DNA of 64,000 nucleotides from Terrimonas_A sp051954695 (lineage in GTDB: Bacteria > Bacteroidota > Bacteroidia > Chitinophagales > Chitinophagaceae), in assembly GCA_051954695.1 (NCBI GenBank), contig JBQCHL010000014.1, forward strand, positions 168,902 through 232,901, in the 5' to 3' direction. This document shows positions 27,175-36,227 of the stretch, in pieces; position 1 is the first letter of the stretch; every line of letters starts with the position of its first letter. The notes below the pieces were generated by a model. That model did no database searches. It saw only the letters and a program-made list of their open reading frames with translations, and was not told where the DNA came from. A program made the position numbers and the translations under genes.

Positions 27175-28146
27175 ATGCCATCAAACGCCAATAGACAATT
27201 TTTGGATTTTGAAAAACCGGTTAAGGACCTGATTGACGAAATTGAGAATACGAAGAACCGCCAGGAGAAGACGCATATCGATATGAGCGACATGATCCAG
27301 CGGCTGGAGCAAAACATCATTGAGAAACGGAAGGAGATCACTAAAAACCTCAGCAGCTGGCAACGTGTTCAGCTTAGCCGTCATCCGGACAGGCCTTATA
27401 CCACGAAATACATTACCAAAATGACCGAAAACTTCGTGGAGCTTTTCGGCGACCGGAATGTAAAGGATGATAAAGCCATGGTCGGTGGCTTTGCTTCACT
27501 GAACGGAGAAACGGTAATGATCATTGGTCAGCAAAAAGGAAGCAATACCAAAATGCGTCAACTGCGCAATTTTGGAATGGCCAATCCTGAAGGTTATCGC
27601 AAGGCGCTTCGCCTGATGAAACTGGCAGAAAAGTTCAACAAACCAATCATTACACTAATAGACACTCCCGGTGCATATCCCGGTCTGGAAGCAGAAGAAA
27701 GAGGACAGGGGGAAGCTATCGCCCGCAATATTTATGAAATGATCCGCCTTAAAGTGCCGGTCATTTGCGTAATCATTGGAGAAGGCGCCAGTGGCGGCGC
27801 ACTCGGCATCGGTGTAGGCGACAAAGTGTTCATGATGGAAAATACCTGGTACACCGTGATCAGCCCTGAAAGCTGCTCCTCCATTCTCTGGAGAAGCTGG
27901 GATAAGAAGGAAGTGGCTGCCGAACAACTTCGACTCACAGCCGATAAAATGCTCGGCTTCGGACTTATAGACGGCATCATTCCTGAACCTATCGGCGGCG
28001 CCCACTGGGATTATGACCAGGCTGCGCAACTGCTCAAGGATTATCTGCTGCCTGTTCTCCAGGAACTAAAGCAAAAAACACCCGAACAAAGAGTCAACGA
28101 CCGTATTGAGAAATTCGGCAAAATGGGATTCTGGGACGAAGGTTGA
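27175..28146 (+). CDS. accA: Acetyl-CoA carboxylase carboxyltransferase subunit alpha
   Basis: A 323-residue AccA. It has the N-terminal coiled region (LDFEKPVKDLIDEIENTKN), the RHPDRPYTTKYI segment, and the oxyanion/CoA-binding glycine motifs TLIDTPGAYPGLEAEERGQGEAIA and IGEGASGGALGIGVGD. With AccD (not in this window) it transfers the carboxyl group from biotin on AccB to acetyl-CoA, the first step of fatty-acid synthesis. The gene stands apart from accB and accC at 50356-52300. The region 26882-27174 upstream has no clear promoter beyond TAATTTTA at 27149-27156. Confidence 0.96.
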   Translation: MPSNANRQFLDFEKPVKDLIDEIENTKNRQEKTHIDMSDMIQRLEQNIIEKRKEITKNLSSWQRVQLSRHPDRPYTTKYITKMTENFVELFGDRNVKDDKAMVGGFASLNGETVMIIGQQKGSNTKMRQLRNFGMANPEGYRKALRLMKLAEKFNKPIITLIDTPGAYPGLEAEERGQGEAIARNIYEMIRLKVPVICVIIGEGASGGALGIGVGDKVFMMENTWYTVISPESCSSILWRSWDKKEVAAEQLRLTADKMLGFGLIDGIIPEPIGGAHWDYDQAAQLLKDYLLPVLQELKQKTPEQRVNDRIEKFGKMGFWDEG

Positions 28147-28245
28147 GTCGGGAGTCATCAGTCGATAGCCAGGACTCAATCAGATAGAATCCCTAAATAA
28201 AAGATTCAAACATCAAATTCTAAAAACAAATTCTAAAATCAGACT

Positions 28246-28320
28246 AGTTCAATTCGCGTAATTCGCGGCAACTTCATATCTCTCGCGCATTTCGTGTTTA
28301 TTAGTGTAATTCGTGTTTAT
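28246..28320. repeat. Cluster of AATTCGCG/AATTCGTG-like short repeats
   Basis: CAATTCGCG, AATTCGCGGC, TTCGTGTTTAT and AATTCGTGTTTAT follow each other directly upstream of dapA. Similar words (ACTCATTCGCG, TCATTCGCA) lie upstream of accA at 27117-27140. No gene is seen here. Confidence 0.45.
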
Positions 28321-29202
28321 ATGTCACTTCAGCAAAAATTCACCGGCACCGGTATCGCCATTGTAACACCTTTTCATGCAGATGGATCCATTGATTGGGA
28401 CAGCTATAAAAAGCTGATCGAATTCTGGATCACTGGTAAGGTGGAATACCTGGTTGTATTGGGCACTACCGGCGAAAGTGCTACCGTGCATGGTGACGAA
28501 AAGCAACAGGTATTTTCTTTTGTTGCAAAAACAGTGAATGGTCGCCTGCCCCTTGTGGCCGGTATCGGCGGTTACGACACAAAAGAAGTGCTTGATGGTT
28601 TTGCCAAATTCGATCTGCAGGGTTATGATGCGATATTGTCTGTATCGCCCTATTATAACAAGCCTAACCAGGAAGGTTTATTCCAGCACTATAAAGCGCT
28701 GAATGATAAAGCGCCATTGCCGATCATGATGTATAATGTGCCTTCCCGTACAGGGCAGAACATGACCGCAGCAACTCAGCTTCGCATTGCACATGAATGT
28801 AAAAAGATCTTTGCTACCAAAGAAGCAAGCGGCAATATGGAGCAGATCATGCAGATCATTAAATACAAACCTGCCGATTTTATGGTGATCAGTGGTGATG
28901 ATGCATTGACCCTGCCTATGATAGCATTAGGCGCTGCCGGTGTTACTTCGGTTGTGGCCAATGCTTATCCAAAAGAATTTGCTGAAATGGTAAGGCTTTG
29001 CTTGGCAGATAAATTTGCGGAGGCACGTGAACTGCATTATAAATACACAGATATTATCAACTCCATGTTTGCAGAAGGTAGCCCCAGCGGTGTGAAAGCT
29101 TATCTTTCTGAAATGGGATTATGTCAGAATACTTTCCGTCAGCCTGTTTGGCCGGTAAGTACTTCTTTGCACGCAACGATCAAGGAGTTAATGAAACAGT
29201 AA
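28321..29202 (+). CDS. dapA: 4-hydroxy-tetrahydrodipicolinate synthase
   Basis: A 293-residue class I aldolase-fold enzyme that condenses pyruvate with aspartate semialdehyde in lysine and peptidoglycan (diaminopimelate) synthesis. The pyruvate-binding GTTGES, the Tyr of SPYYNKPNQEG, the PIMMYNVPSRTGQNM segment and the Schiff-base Lys in IFATKEASGN are present. The frame opens at 28294, but MSLQQKFTGTGIAIVTPF at 28321 is the family start. Confidence 0.95.
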   Translation: MSLQQKFTGTGIAIVTPFHADGSIDWDSYKKLIEFWITGKVEYLVVLGTTGESATVHGDEKQQVFSFVAKTVNGRLPLVAGIGGYDTKEVLDGFAKFDLQGYDAILSVSPYYNKPNQEGLFQHYKALNDKAPLPIMMYNVPSRTGQNMTAATQLRIAHECKKIFATKEASGNMEQIMQIIKYKPADFMVISGDDALTLPMIALGAAGVTSVVANAYPKEFAEMVRLCLADKFAEARELHYKYTDIINSMFAEGSPSGVKAYLSEMGLCQNTFRQPVWPVSTSLHATIKELMKQ

Positions 29203-29241
29203 TTTGATTCACGCTGATCGCGTTAATTTCTATACTTTATC

Positions 29242-30372
29242 ATGGTCCGGATATACTTTTGCTTACTGCTACTCTCAGCTCATTTAACAACAATGGCTCA
29301 GAACACTGTTCGTATTGAAATAAGTAAACTCCCGGAATATCATCCGACGGGCAGTGATATTTTTGCCGCCGGTTCTTTCAATGGCTGGAATCCTGCAGAT
29401 ACTAATTACCGGTTTAAGAAAACAGGGAATGGTGCTTACTATCTCGACCTGACATTGCCCGATACCTCTTATGAATTCAAACTTACCCGTGGTGCCTGGG
29501 ATAATGTCGAATGTCAGAAAAACGGGACACATTCGCCCAATCGTATCCTCAAAACAACCGGTAGCAAGACCATAGAACTGGAAGTGCAGGAATGGGCCGA
29601 CCGTTTTCCTGCTCAATCTAAAAAAAGTTCTGCAACAGCGCAGGTGCATATCATCGATACAGCTTTCCTGATACCGCAATTAAAACGTACCCGGCGTGTA
29701 TGGATCTATCTCCCTAAAAACTATTCAACGGATGTAACAAAGCGTTATCCTGTACTGTACATGCATGATGGTCAAAACGTTTTTGATAATGCCACTTCCT
29801 ATTCCGGCGAATGGGGAGTAGATGAGTTCCTGGATTCCACCAAACTTGCTCAAAGCATTGTGGTAGCCGCAGATCATGGTGGCAATAAACGGTTGAACGA
29901 ATATAATCCTTACGACAATGAACGCTTCGGGGAAGGAGAGGGGAGTGCTTATGTCGACTTCCTGGTAAAAACATTGAAGCCCTATATCGATAAGAATTAT
30001 CGCACATTAAAGGATAAAAAGAACACGGCTGTGGCCGGTAGTTCAATGGGCGGATTGATCTCTCTTTATGCTGTTTTGAAATACCCTTCAGTATTCGGTG
30101 GCGCGGGTGTGTTCTCGCCTGCATTCTGGATCAGCGGAACACAGATCTTTGATGATATAAAGAAATATGGCAGCAAAGTGAATTCCAGGATCTATTTCTA
30201 CGGTGGCAAACTGGAAGGCGAAACAATGGTACCGGATATGCAAAAAGCGTATGATCTTTTGCATGCTGTTTCAAAGTCGCCATTGGAGATCCGGGTACTG
30301 GAAGATGGAAAACATAATGAACCAACCTGGCGGAAAGAGTTCCCGCTTTTTTATCAATGGCTGCATAAATAA
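29242..30372 (+). CDS. Secreted esterase with N-terminal CBM48-like domain
   Basis: A 376-residue exported protein. A signal peptide (about 1-19) is followed by an E-set/CBM48-like domain (about 20-115, GSDIFAAGSFNGWNPAD ... YEFKLTRGAWDNVE) and an esterase-D/feruloyl-esterase-type alpha/beta hydrolase (about 140-376). The nucleophile lies in AGSSMGGLIS, with the oxyanion region in PVLYMHDGQNVFD and the catalytic His in GKHNEPTW. Such enzymes cleave esters on carbohydrates or siderophores; the substrate is unknown. Its stop lies 13 bp from that of the convergent rnz gene. Confidence 0.82.
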   Translation: MVRIYFCLLLLSAHLTTMAQNTVRIEISKLPEYHPTGSDIFAAGSFNGWNPADTNYRFKKTGNGAYYLDLTLPDTSYEFKLTRGAWDNVECQKNGTHSPNRILKTTGSKTIELEVQEWADRFPAQSKKSSATAQVHIIDTAFLIPQLKRTRRVWIYLPKNYSTDVTKRYPVLYMHDGQNVFDNATSYSGEWGVDEFLDSTKLAQSIVVAADHGGNKRLNEYNPYDNERFGEGEGSAYVDFLVKTLKPYIDKNYRTLKDKKNTAVAGSSMGGLISLYAVLKYPSVFGGAGVFSPAFWISGTQIFDDIKKYGSKVNSRIYFYGGKLEGETMVPDMQKAYDLLHAVSKSPLEIRVLEDGKHNEPTWRKEFPLFYQWLHK

Positions 30373-30385
30373 AGATGGGATACCT

Positions 30386-31288
30386 TTACACCCTGTAAGT
30401 AACACCTTCCTGCGCTATATCTGTATTGGGGAACACATCCCTTGCTTCACGCTCAAACTCTTCCAGTGTATCGTACTTACTACTGAAATGCCCGATCAGT
30501 AATTTTTTTACATTAGCCTTCTGTGCTATCAGTGCAGCTTGTTTGGTAGTGGAATGAAACCGTTCATAAGCACGGTCACGCAAGTTGTCGAGATAAGTGG
30601 TTTCATGATAGATCATGTCCATATCCCTGATATGATCGATAATGGGTTCAAAGTAACGGGTGTCTGCACAAAAAGCGTAGCTTTTTCCTTTTGGTGCAGC
30701 TATGGTGAGCCATTCATTACGGATCACTTCACCGGCAGTAGTCACAAAATCTTCCCCGTTTTTCAGGTTCTCATAAAAATGAAGCGGAATATTATTTTCT
30801 TTCACACTCTCCAGGATCAGTCTTCTTGGTTTCTTTTTTTCCCGGAAAGAAAAACCGTAGCATTCAATGCGATGCTGGGTGGGAAAACAACGGATCTCGA
30901 TCTTATCATTGTCTACCAAAACTGCTTCGCCACTGATGACATGAAAATGTAAAGGATAACAAAGCCTGGTATCTGCTACCCGCAACTGCATTTCGATGAT
31001 CTCCCGCAAAGGAGCAGGAGCATATACATGCAACTCCTGTTGATGACTAAGCAGGCCAAAGGAATTGAGCAGGCCAACCAAACCAAAATAATGGTCGCCA
31101 TGCAGGTGTGAAATAAAAATATGGGAAATCTTACTCCGGCGGATTTTATAGTTGATCATCTGGATCTGCGTACCTTCTCCACAGTCCACCAAATAATTAG
31201 TACCATCCTGGGTAACTACCTGGCTGGTGGGGTGGCGGTCGAAGGCCGGTACGGCAGAGTTATTTCCAAGAATCGTTACAGCGAGCAT
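30386..31288 (-). CDS. rnz: Ribonuclease Z
   Basis: A 300-residue zinc-dependent metallo-beta-lactamase-fold endonuclease that trims tRNA 3' ends. The histidine motif FISHLHGDHYFGL, the start ILGNNSAVPA, the AFCADTRY (Asp ligand) and IGHFSSKY (His ligand) segments are all present. Because the tRNA-Asp gene here does not encode CCA, this maturation route fits the genome. The STAS-domain gene lies 77 bp upstream on the same strand. Confidence 0.93.
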   Translation of the reverse strand: MLAVTILGNNSAVPAFDRHPTSQVVTQDGTNYLVDCGEGTQIQMINYKIRRSKISHIFISHLHGDHYFGLVGLLNSFGLLSHQQELHVYAPAPLREIIEMQLRVADTRLCYPLHFHVISGEAVLVDNDKIEIRCFPTQHRIECYGFSFREKKKPRRLILESVKENNIPLHFYENLKNGEDFVTTAGEVIRNEWLTIAAPKGKSYAFCADTRYFEPIIDHIRDMDMIYHETTYLDNLRDRAYERFHSTTKQAALIAQKANVKKLLIGHFSSKYDTLEEFEREARDVFPNTDIAQEGVTYRV

Positions 31289-31365
31289 CAGCTAAAATAC
31301 AAAGGAAATGTTACATCAAAACTTTTCATACTACCGACTTCTGACTATTCACTACCGACTCAAAC

Positions 31366-31764
31366 TTAAACCTCTCCATCCAGCAATTCCCTTTCAATTT
31401 CCTCCATTTGCACAATGTCCCAGGCTTCGCTTTCGGTGGGCGTAACATTCATCAGCTCCAAAAGTTCATTTTTGTCGAGGAATTCCTCCACTTGTTTCTG
31501 TAGCGAACAAACCACAAAGGAGGCGTTATTTTCATAGAACTTTTGCTGAATATCTACCAGTTTGCCAGCCGCAGCATAATCCATATTTTGAATGTCTTGG
31601 AGTATCAGTACCACATTTTTGACCTGCCCATCGGGTTGCTGCGCGTCATTTTGCAGGTAAGGGGCTAAGATATTTTCCAGTTCTTCTGTCATTGTAGCAG
31701 AAAGTGTTGGGCCTGGCACCGTGATGGCATGAAATTTCTCTTTGGTATCTATTTTGACCTGCAT
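31366..31764 (-). CDS. STAS-domain protein (anti-sigma-antagonist-like)
   Basis: A 132-residue cytosolic protein with the strand-helix pattern of STAS domains: VKNVVLILQDIQNMDYAAAGKLVDIQQKFYENNASFVVCSLQKQVEEFLDKNELLELM. The residue usually phosphorylated (Ser before the central helix) appears to be replaced, as the loop reads MDYAAAGKL, so regulation by an RsbW-type kinase is doubtful. An acidic C-terminal tail follows. It may be transcribed with rnz. The region 31765-31910 up to clpC is divergent and has no clear promoter. Confidence 0.75.
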   Translation of the reverse strand: MQVKIDTKEKFHAITVPGPTLSATMTEELENILAPYLQNDAQQPDGQVKNVVLILQDIQNMDYAAAGKLVDIQQKFYENNASFVVCSLQKQVEEFLDKNELLELMNVTPTESEAWDIVQMEEIERELLDGEV

Positions 31765-31910
31765 ACTGTAAATTTAGATTCTTGTCCAGGCAAATAGCAA
31801 AATTTTAGCATCCCCTGACAACTTAAATTATCAACATTCCGTTTATAAATAGGGGGGAGCAGGAATCCGAATTAATTTGTTAATATTGTATAACAACCAA
31901 TTACCTAAAA

Positions 31911-34436
31911 ATGGATAATAATTTTTCAGCCCAGGTAAAGGAGATCATTTCGTTCAGCAGGGAGGAAGCACTGAGATTGGGAAATGATTTTATTGGTACC
32001 GAACATCTCCTGCTCGGTTTGATCCGGGAGGGAGATAACACAGCCGTCCGTATTCTTAAAAGTTTTAATGTTGACCTATACGAGCTACGAAAAGAAATTG
32101 AGTTGGCCGTTAAGGATAAAACAGGAAAGAATATCGCGAACATCAACAGCCTGCCTTTAACCAAACAGGCCGAGAAAGTAATCAGGGTAACTGTGCTGGA
32201 GGCAAAAGCCCTTAAAAGCACTACTGTTGAAACAGAGCACCTGATGCTTTCGATCTTGAAGAACAAAGAAAATATTGCAACACAAATCTTAAATCAGTTT
32301 GACGTGGACTACGATCTGTTCAGGCAGGAGCTGGGCATTGTAAAATCCAATGACCCTCGTGCCGAATTTACCGATGAGAACGAAGACGATTTTGAAGATG
32401 AGAAAAAGTATTCCCAACAAAAAGGATCCAAGCAAAGTGGTAATGCTAAAAGCAAAACACCTGTACTGGATAATTTCGGCCGCGATATCACCAAACTTGC
32501 GGAAATGGGAACCCTTGATCCGATTGTAGGAAGGGAATCAGAAATTGAAAGGGTATCACAAATACTTTCCCGCCGGAAAAAGAATAACCCGATCCTGATC
32601 GGTGAGCCTGGCGTGGGTAAAACAGCGATCGTGGAAGGACTTGCCCTGCGCATCGTACAACGTAAAGTTTCCCGTGTACTGTTTGATAAAAGGGTGATCT
32701 CACTCGATCTGGCTGCTCTGGTGGCCGGCACCAAATACCGCGGACAGTTTGAAGAACGCATGAAAGCGATCATGAATGAACTGGAAAAGAACCGCGACGT
32801 GATCCTTTTCATCGATGAGCTGCACACCATTGTTGGTGCAGGCGGAGCCAGTGGCTCACTCGATGCCAGCAATATATTCAAACCGGCACTTGCCCGTGGT
32901 GAACTGCAATGCATCGGTGCTTCCACCCTGGATGAATACCGTATGTATATTGAAAAGGATGGAGCATTGGACCGCCGCTTCCAGAAAGTGATGGTGGATC
33001 CCCCAAGTGTGGATGAAACCATACAGATCCTGAACAATATCAAATCCAAATACGAGGATTATCATAACGTAACGTATAACCAGGAAGCAATTGAAGCCTG
33101 TGTTAAGCTCAGCGACCGTTATATCACTGACCGTTTGTTGCCTGATAAAGCCATCGATGTAATGGATGAAGTGGGCGCAAGGGTGCACCTGAAAAATATC
33201 AACGTTCCTCAAAACATCGTTGATCTCGAAAAGAAGATCGAAGATGTGAAGAACGAAAAGAATAAAGTGGTAAAAAGCCAGAAGTTTGAAGAAGCCGCCT
33301 CATTGCGCGACACGGAAAAACGCCTGGCAGAAGACCTCGAAAAAGCAAAAGCTGATTGGGAAGAAGAAAGTAAACACAAACGCTATCCCATCGATGAAGA
33401 AGCGATTGCTGAAGTGGTAAGCATGATGACCGGTATTCCTGTTAAACGCATGGTTCAGGCGGAAACAGAAAAGCTGCGTAAGATGACAGACGATATGCGC
33501 GGCATGGTGATCGGTCAGGACGAGGCAATTACCAAAGTGGTGAAAGCCATCCAGCGTAATCGTGTAGGTCTGAAAGATCCGAAAAAACCTATCGGTACAT
33601 TTATCTTCCTCGGCCCAACCGGTGTAGGTAAAACCGAGCTGGCACGTGCTCTCGCCCGCTATATGTTCGATTCAGAAGATGCGCTGGTGCGTATTGATAT
33701 GAGTGAATATATGGAGAAATTTACCGTGAGCAGGTTGATCGGTGCGCCTCCCGGATATGTAGGATATGAAGAAGGTGGTCAACTCACCGAAAGGGTACGC
33801 CGTAAACCTTACAGCGTGATCCTCCTCGATGAGATTGAAAAAGCCCACCCGGATATTTACAATATCCTGCTGCAGGTGCTGGACGATGGACAGCTTACTG
33901 ATGGACTGGGACGTAAAGTGGATTTCAAGAATACACTGATCATCATGACATCCAATATCGGTGTAAGACAATTGAAAGATTTCGGTGCAGGAGTTGGTTT
34001 CACTACCACTTCCAAAATGGAACAGGAAGATGAAGCAAATAAAGCAGTGATTGAAAAAGCACTGAAACGTACATTCTCTCCTGAGTTCCTTAACCGTATC
34101 GATGATGTAGTGATCTTCAATAGCCTTAGCAAGGAAAATATCTTCAGCATCATTGATATCCTGATGAAGGGTGTGATGAAACGCCTTACCAGTCTGGGAT
34201 TCAGCCTGTCGCTGACAGAAGATGCAAAATCTTTCCTGGCAGATAAAGGTTACGATGTACAGTTTGGCGCCCGCCCGCTGCACAGGGCTATCCAAAAATA
34301 CCTGGAAGATCCACTGGCAGAAGAGATCCTGAACATGAATGTAAAAGCAGGGGATGTGCTGGAGGCTGACCTGGATAAAGAGAATAACAAACTGAAATTC
34401 TCTTTCAAGAAGATAGAAACTAAATCGAAAGCATAA
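31911..34436 (+). CDS. clpC: ClpC, ATPase subunit of the Clp protease
   Basis: An 841-residue AAA+ unfoldase. It has a double Clp-N repeat (about 1-150), a first ATPase domain with Walker A GEPGVGKT at 231-238, a middle domain with the UVR motif (EKNKVVKSQKFEEAASLRDTE), and a second ATPase domain with Walker A GPTGVGKT at 568-575 and the ClpB_D2-small domain. It feeds misfolded or tagged substrates to ClpP, which is not in this window. The UVR motif separates it from ClpB. A strong terminator follows. Confidence 0.96.
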   Translation: MDNNFSAQVKEIISFSREEALRLGNDFIGTEHLLLGLIREGDNTAVRILKSFNVDLYELRKEIELAVKDKTGKNIANINSLPLTKQAEKVIRVTVLEAKALKSTTVETEHLMLSILKNKENIATQILNQFDVDYDLFRQELGIVKSNDPRAEFTDENEDDFEDEKKYSQQKGSKQSGNAKSKTPVLDNFGRDITKLAEMGTLDPIVGRESEIERVSQILSRRKKNNPILIGEPGVGKTAIVEGLALRIVQRKVSRVLFDKRVISLDLAALVAGTKYRGQFEERMKAIMNELEKNRDVILFIDELHTIVGAGGASGSLDASNIFKPALARGELQCIGASTLDEYRMYIEKDGALDRRFQKVMVDPPSVDETIQILNNIKSKYEDYHNVTYNQEAIEACVKLSDRYITDRLLPDKAIDVMDEVGARVHLKNINVPQNIVDLEKKIEDVKNEKNKVVKSQKFEEAASLRDTEKRLAEDLEKAKADWEEESKHKRYPIDEEAIAEVVSMMTGIPVKRMVQAETEKLRKMTDDMRGMVIGQDEAITKVVKAIQRNRVGLKDPKKPIGTFIFLGPTGVGKTELARALARYMFDSEDALVRIDMSEYMEKFTVSRLIGAPPGYVGYEEGGQLTERVRRKPYSVILLDEIEKAHPDIYNILLQVLDDGQLTDGLGRKVDFKNTLIIMTSNIGVRQLKDFGAGVGFTTTSKMEQEDEANKAVIEKALKRTFSPEFLNRIDDVVIFNSLSKENIFSIIDILMKGVMKRLTSLGFSLSLTEDAKSFLADKGYDVQFGARPLHRAIQKYLEDPLAEEILNMNVKAGDVLEADLDKENNKLKFSFKKIETKSKA

Positions 34437-34457
34437 GAATTTATATATAAAAAGGAT

Positions 34458-34488
34458 AAAAGGAGCGTTCTGACGAACGCTCCTTTTT
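34458..34488 (+). terminator. Rho-independent terminator of clpC
   Basis: AAAAGGAGCGTTC (34458-34470) pairs perfectly with GAACGCTCCTTTT (34475-34487) over a TGAC loop, followed by T residues. Confidence 0.9.
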
Positions 34489-34505
34489 ATTTCGCTCTTC
34501 ATTCT

Positions 34506-34513
34506 TATTTTTG
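34506..34513 (+). promoter_or_regulatory. Candidate -7 element of cmk
   Basis: TATTTTTG fits TAnnTTTG and ends four bases before the GTG start at 34518, which would give a leaderless transcript. No TTTG is found 19-20 bp upstream. Confidence 0.4.
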
Positions 34514-34517
34514 CCCT

Positions 34518-35195
34518 GTGGCAAAAAAAATCATTATAACTATAGATGGCTGGTCCAGTTGCGGAAAAAGCACGCTGGCCCGGCAACTTGCAAAGAAACT
34601 CGGTTACGTATATGTTGACAGTGGCGCCATGTATCGCGCCATTACGCTTTATTTTTTACGTAATCATGTTGACTGGACAGATACCAAAGAAGTCAATAAA
34701 GCACTCAAAGAGATCCACCTCGATTTTCATTTCAACGAAAAAACACAGACAAGCGAAATATTCCTGAATGATGAAAATGTGGAATACGTGATCCGCGACC
34801 TGGTAGTGGCTGAGAAAGTAAGTGAAGTGGCTGCTATCCGGGAAGTGCGTTCCTTTGCTGTGGCCCAACAGCAGAAAATGGGGAACAAAAAAGGTATTGT
34901 GATGGATGGTCGCGATATCGGTACTGTCGTGTTCCCTAAAGCAGAACTGAAGATCTTCATGACGGCTGATAATGCTGTAAGAGTGGAGAGAAGGTTCAGG
35001 GAATTATTTGAAAAGAACCCCAATATCACCATCGAAGAAGTGAAATCCAATCTTGAGATGCGTGATTATATAGATTCTCACAGGGAAGTAAGCCCGCTGC
35101 GCCAGGCAGATGATGCGATTGTATTGGATAATACTAATCTTACAGAGGAACAGCAATTGCACAAGGCACTGGCCTGGGTCAATGAACTTAAGTGA
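34518..35195 (+). CDS. cmk: Cytidylate kinase
   Basis: A 225-residue P-loop kinase that phosphorylates CMP and dCMP. The N-terminal P-loop ITIDGWSSCGKSTLA, the YVDSGAMYRA nucleotide-binding segment, IVMDGRDIGTVVFP and the RRFRELF/SPLRQADDA lid regions are present. The start is GTG; no in-frame ATG lies near the P-loop. The segment DGWSSCGKS has SC in place of the usual GSG and is still compatible with a P-loop. The gene stands alone between a terminator and an element A copy. Confidence 0.94.
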   Translation: MAKKIIITIDGWSSCGKSTLARQLAKKLGYVYVDSGAMYRAITLYFLRNHVDWTDTKEVNKALKEIHLDFHFNEKTQTSEIFLNDENVEYVIRDLVVAEKVSEVAAIREVRSFAVAQQQKMGNKKGIVMDGRDIGTVVFPKAELKIFMTADNAVRVERRFRELFEKNPNITIEEVKSNLEMRDYIDSHREVSPLRQADDAIVLDNTNLTEEQQLHKALAWVNELK

Positions 35196-35387
35196 TCGAT
35201 GGCTGCACGTTAGCTTCCTATTGTCACCCCGCCCTGGTTTAAGAAAACTAACTGGTATAATACGCTAAGAGCCGGGGTCTCCTCAACGTTGGGGGAGACC
35301 CCGGCTCTTATATTCTTTAAACTGGAATGTGTCCTGAACCAGGGCCGGGGTGACAGATGGAAGTAGCCACCCGGTCATCGATCAACG
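35193..35387. repeat. Element A copy 1: nested palindrome between convergent genes
   Basis: The outer arms TTGTCACCCCGCCCTGGTT (35221-35239) and AACCAGGGCCGGGGTGACA (35337-35355) enclose a perfect 17-bp hairpin TAAGAGCCGGGGTCTCC (35266-35282) / GGAGACCCCGGCTCTTA (35294-35310). Distal ends with GATCGATGG (35195-35203) and CATCGATCAAC extend to the stop codons of cmk and the FKBP gene. There is no reading frame. Confidence 0.9.
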
Positions 35388-35392
35388 AATTC

Positions 35393-36133
35393 TTAATGCG
35401 CTTTCTTCACATCAATCAACTCCACATCAAAGATCAAAGCTGATCCACCCGGAATAGGACCATTGTCTGAAGGGCCATAAGCCAGTGTGTAAGGAATATA
35501 AAGTTTGTATTTGGAACCGACAGTCATCAGTTGCAAACCTTCTGTCCAGCCTGGTATTACTCTGTTAAGTGGGAAAGTAATAGGCTCACCGCGTGAATAA
35601 GAATTATCGAATTCCATACCATCTACCAATGTTCCCCTGTAATGGCAGGTAACACTGTCAGTAGCCTCAGGTTTGATGCCGGTACCTTCTGTGATCACTT
35701 CATATTGCAAGCCGCTGGCAGTTGTTTTTACACCGGGTCTGGCTTTATTCTGACGAAGAAAAGCTTCTCCTTTTTCAATATTGGGTTTTGATTTGGACTG
35801 CTGCAGGTCGGTCATCATTTTGTTCATCACATTATTGCAGGTCATTTCATCGAGGGTAGTAGGCTTGCTGCCCATTACATCTGCGATAGCTTTGGACACG
35901 AGCGCTGCATTGATGCTGGTAACACCTTGTTGCTTATAAAAACTTGCCAGGCTCACTCCCATGGCATAGCTGGCAGAATCATTCAGCGTTTTCAGAACAG
36001 GCTTTGCAGCGGCCGCTGCCGGCTGCACTTTCTTAGGGACGGTTTTTACAGGCGTCTTGGGTTTGGCTGTTGTTTGCGCCGACAGGCTTGCTGCAGCGGC
36101 CAGTGCCAGGACGGACAAGGCGATTTGCTTCAT
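35393..36133 (-). CDS. FKBP-type peptidyl-prolyl cis-trans isomerase (FkpA/Mip-like)
   Basis: An exported isomerase of 246 residues. A signal peptide (about 1-19) is followed by a low-complexity Lys/Pro/Ala linker (about 20-45), an FKBP-N dimerisation region (about 50-125) and a C-terminal FKBP domain (about 140-246) with VTCHYRGTLVDGMEFDNSYSRGEP, VIPGWTEGLQLM and YTLAYGPSDNGPIPGGSALIFDVEL. It should fold outer-membrane and periplasmic proteins. Its 3' end abuts element A copy 1. Confidence 0.93.
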   Translation of the reverse strand: MKQIALSVLALAAAASLSAQTTAKPKTPVKTVPKKVQPAAAAAKPVLKTLNDSASYAMGVSLASFYKQQGVTSINAALVSKAIADVMGSKPTTLDEMTCNNVMNKMMTDLQQSKSKPNIEKGEAFLRQNKARPGVKTTASGLQYEVITEGTGIKPEATDSVTCHYRGTLVDGMEFDNSYSRGEPITFPLNRVIPGWTEGLQLMTVGSKYKLYIPYTLAYGPSDNGPIPGGSALIFDVELIDVKKAH

Positions 36134-36227
36134 ATGTGTTTTAAATTAAAGAGCAAAAATAAAGGCTGTCATCCGTATTTCGACAGCCCATTCGTTAATT
36201 TCGCAATGGTCTAATAATTAATCAGCA

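Noticed and set aside
31366..31764. STAS protein as part of an Rsb-type partner-switching stress module
   Set aside because: No anti-sigma kinase or phosphatase is nearby, and the phosphorylatable Ser appears to be missing.
32309..33049. A 246-codon open frame on the minus strand, antisense to clpC
   Set aside because: It mirrors the clpC reading frame, has no start context or domain, and its composition is that of an antisense shadow.
33672..34586. A 304-codon minus-strand frame spanning the clpC 3' end, its terminator and cmk
   Set aside because: It runs through a strong terminator and two confident genes on the other strand; its protein has no recognisable features.
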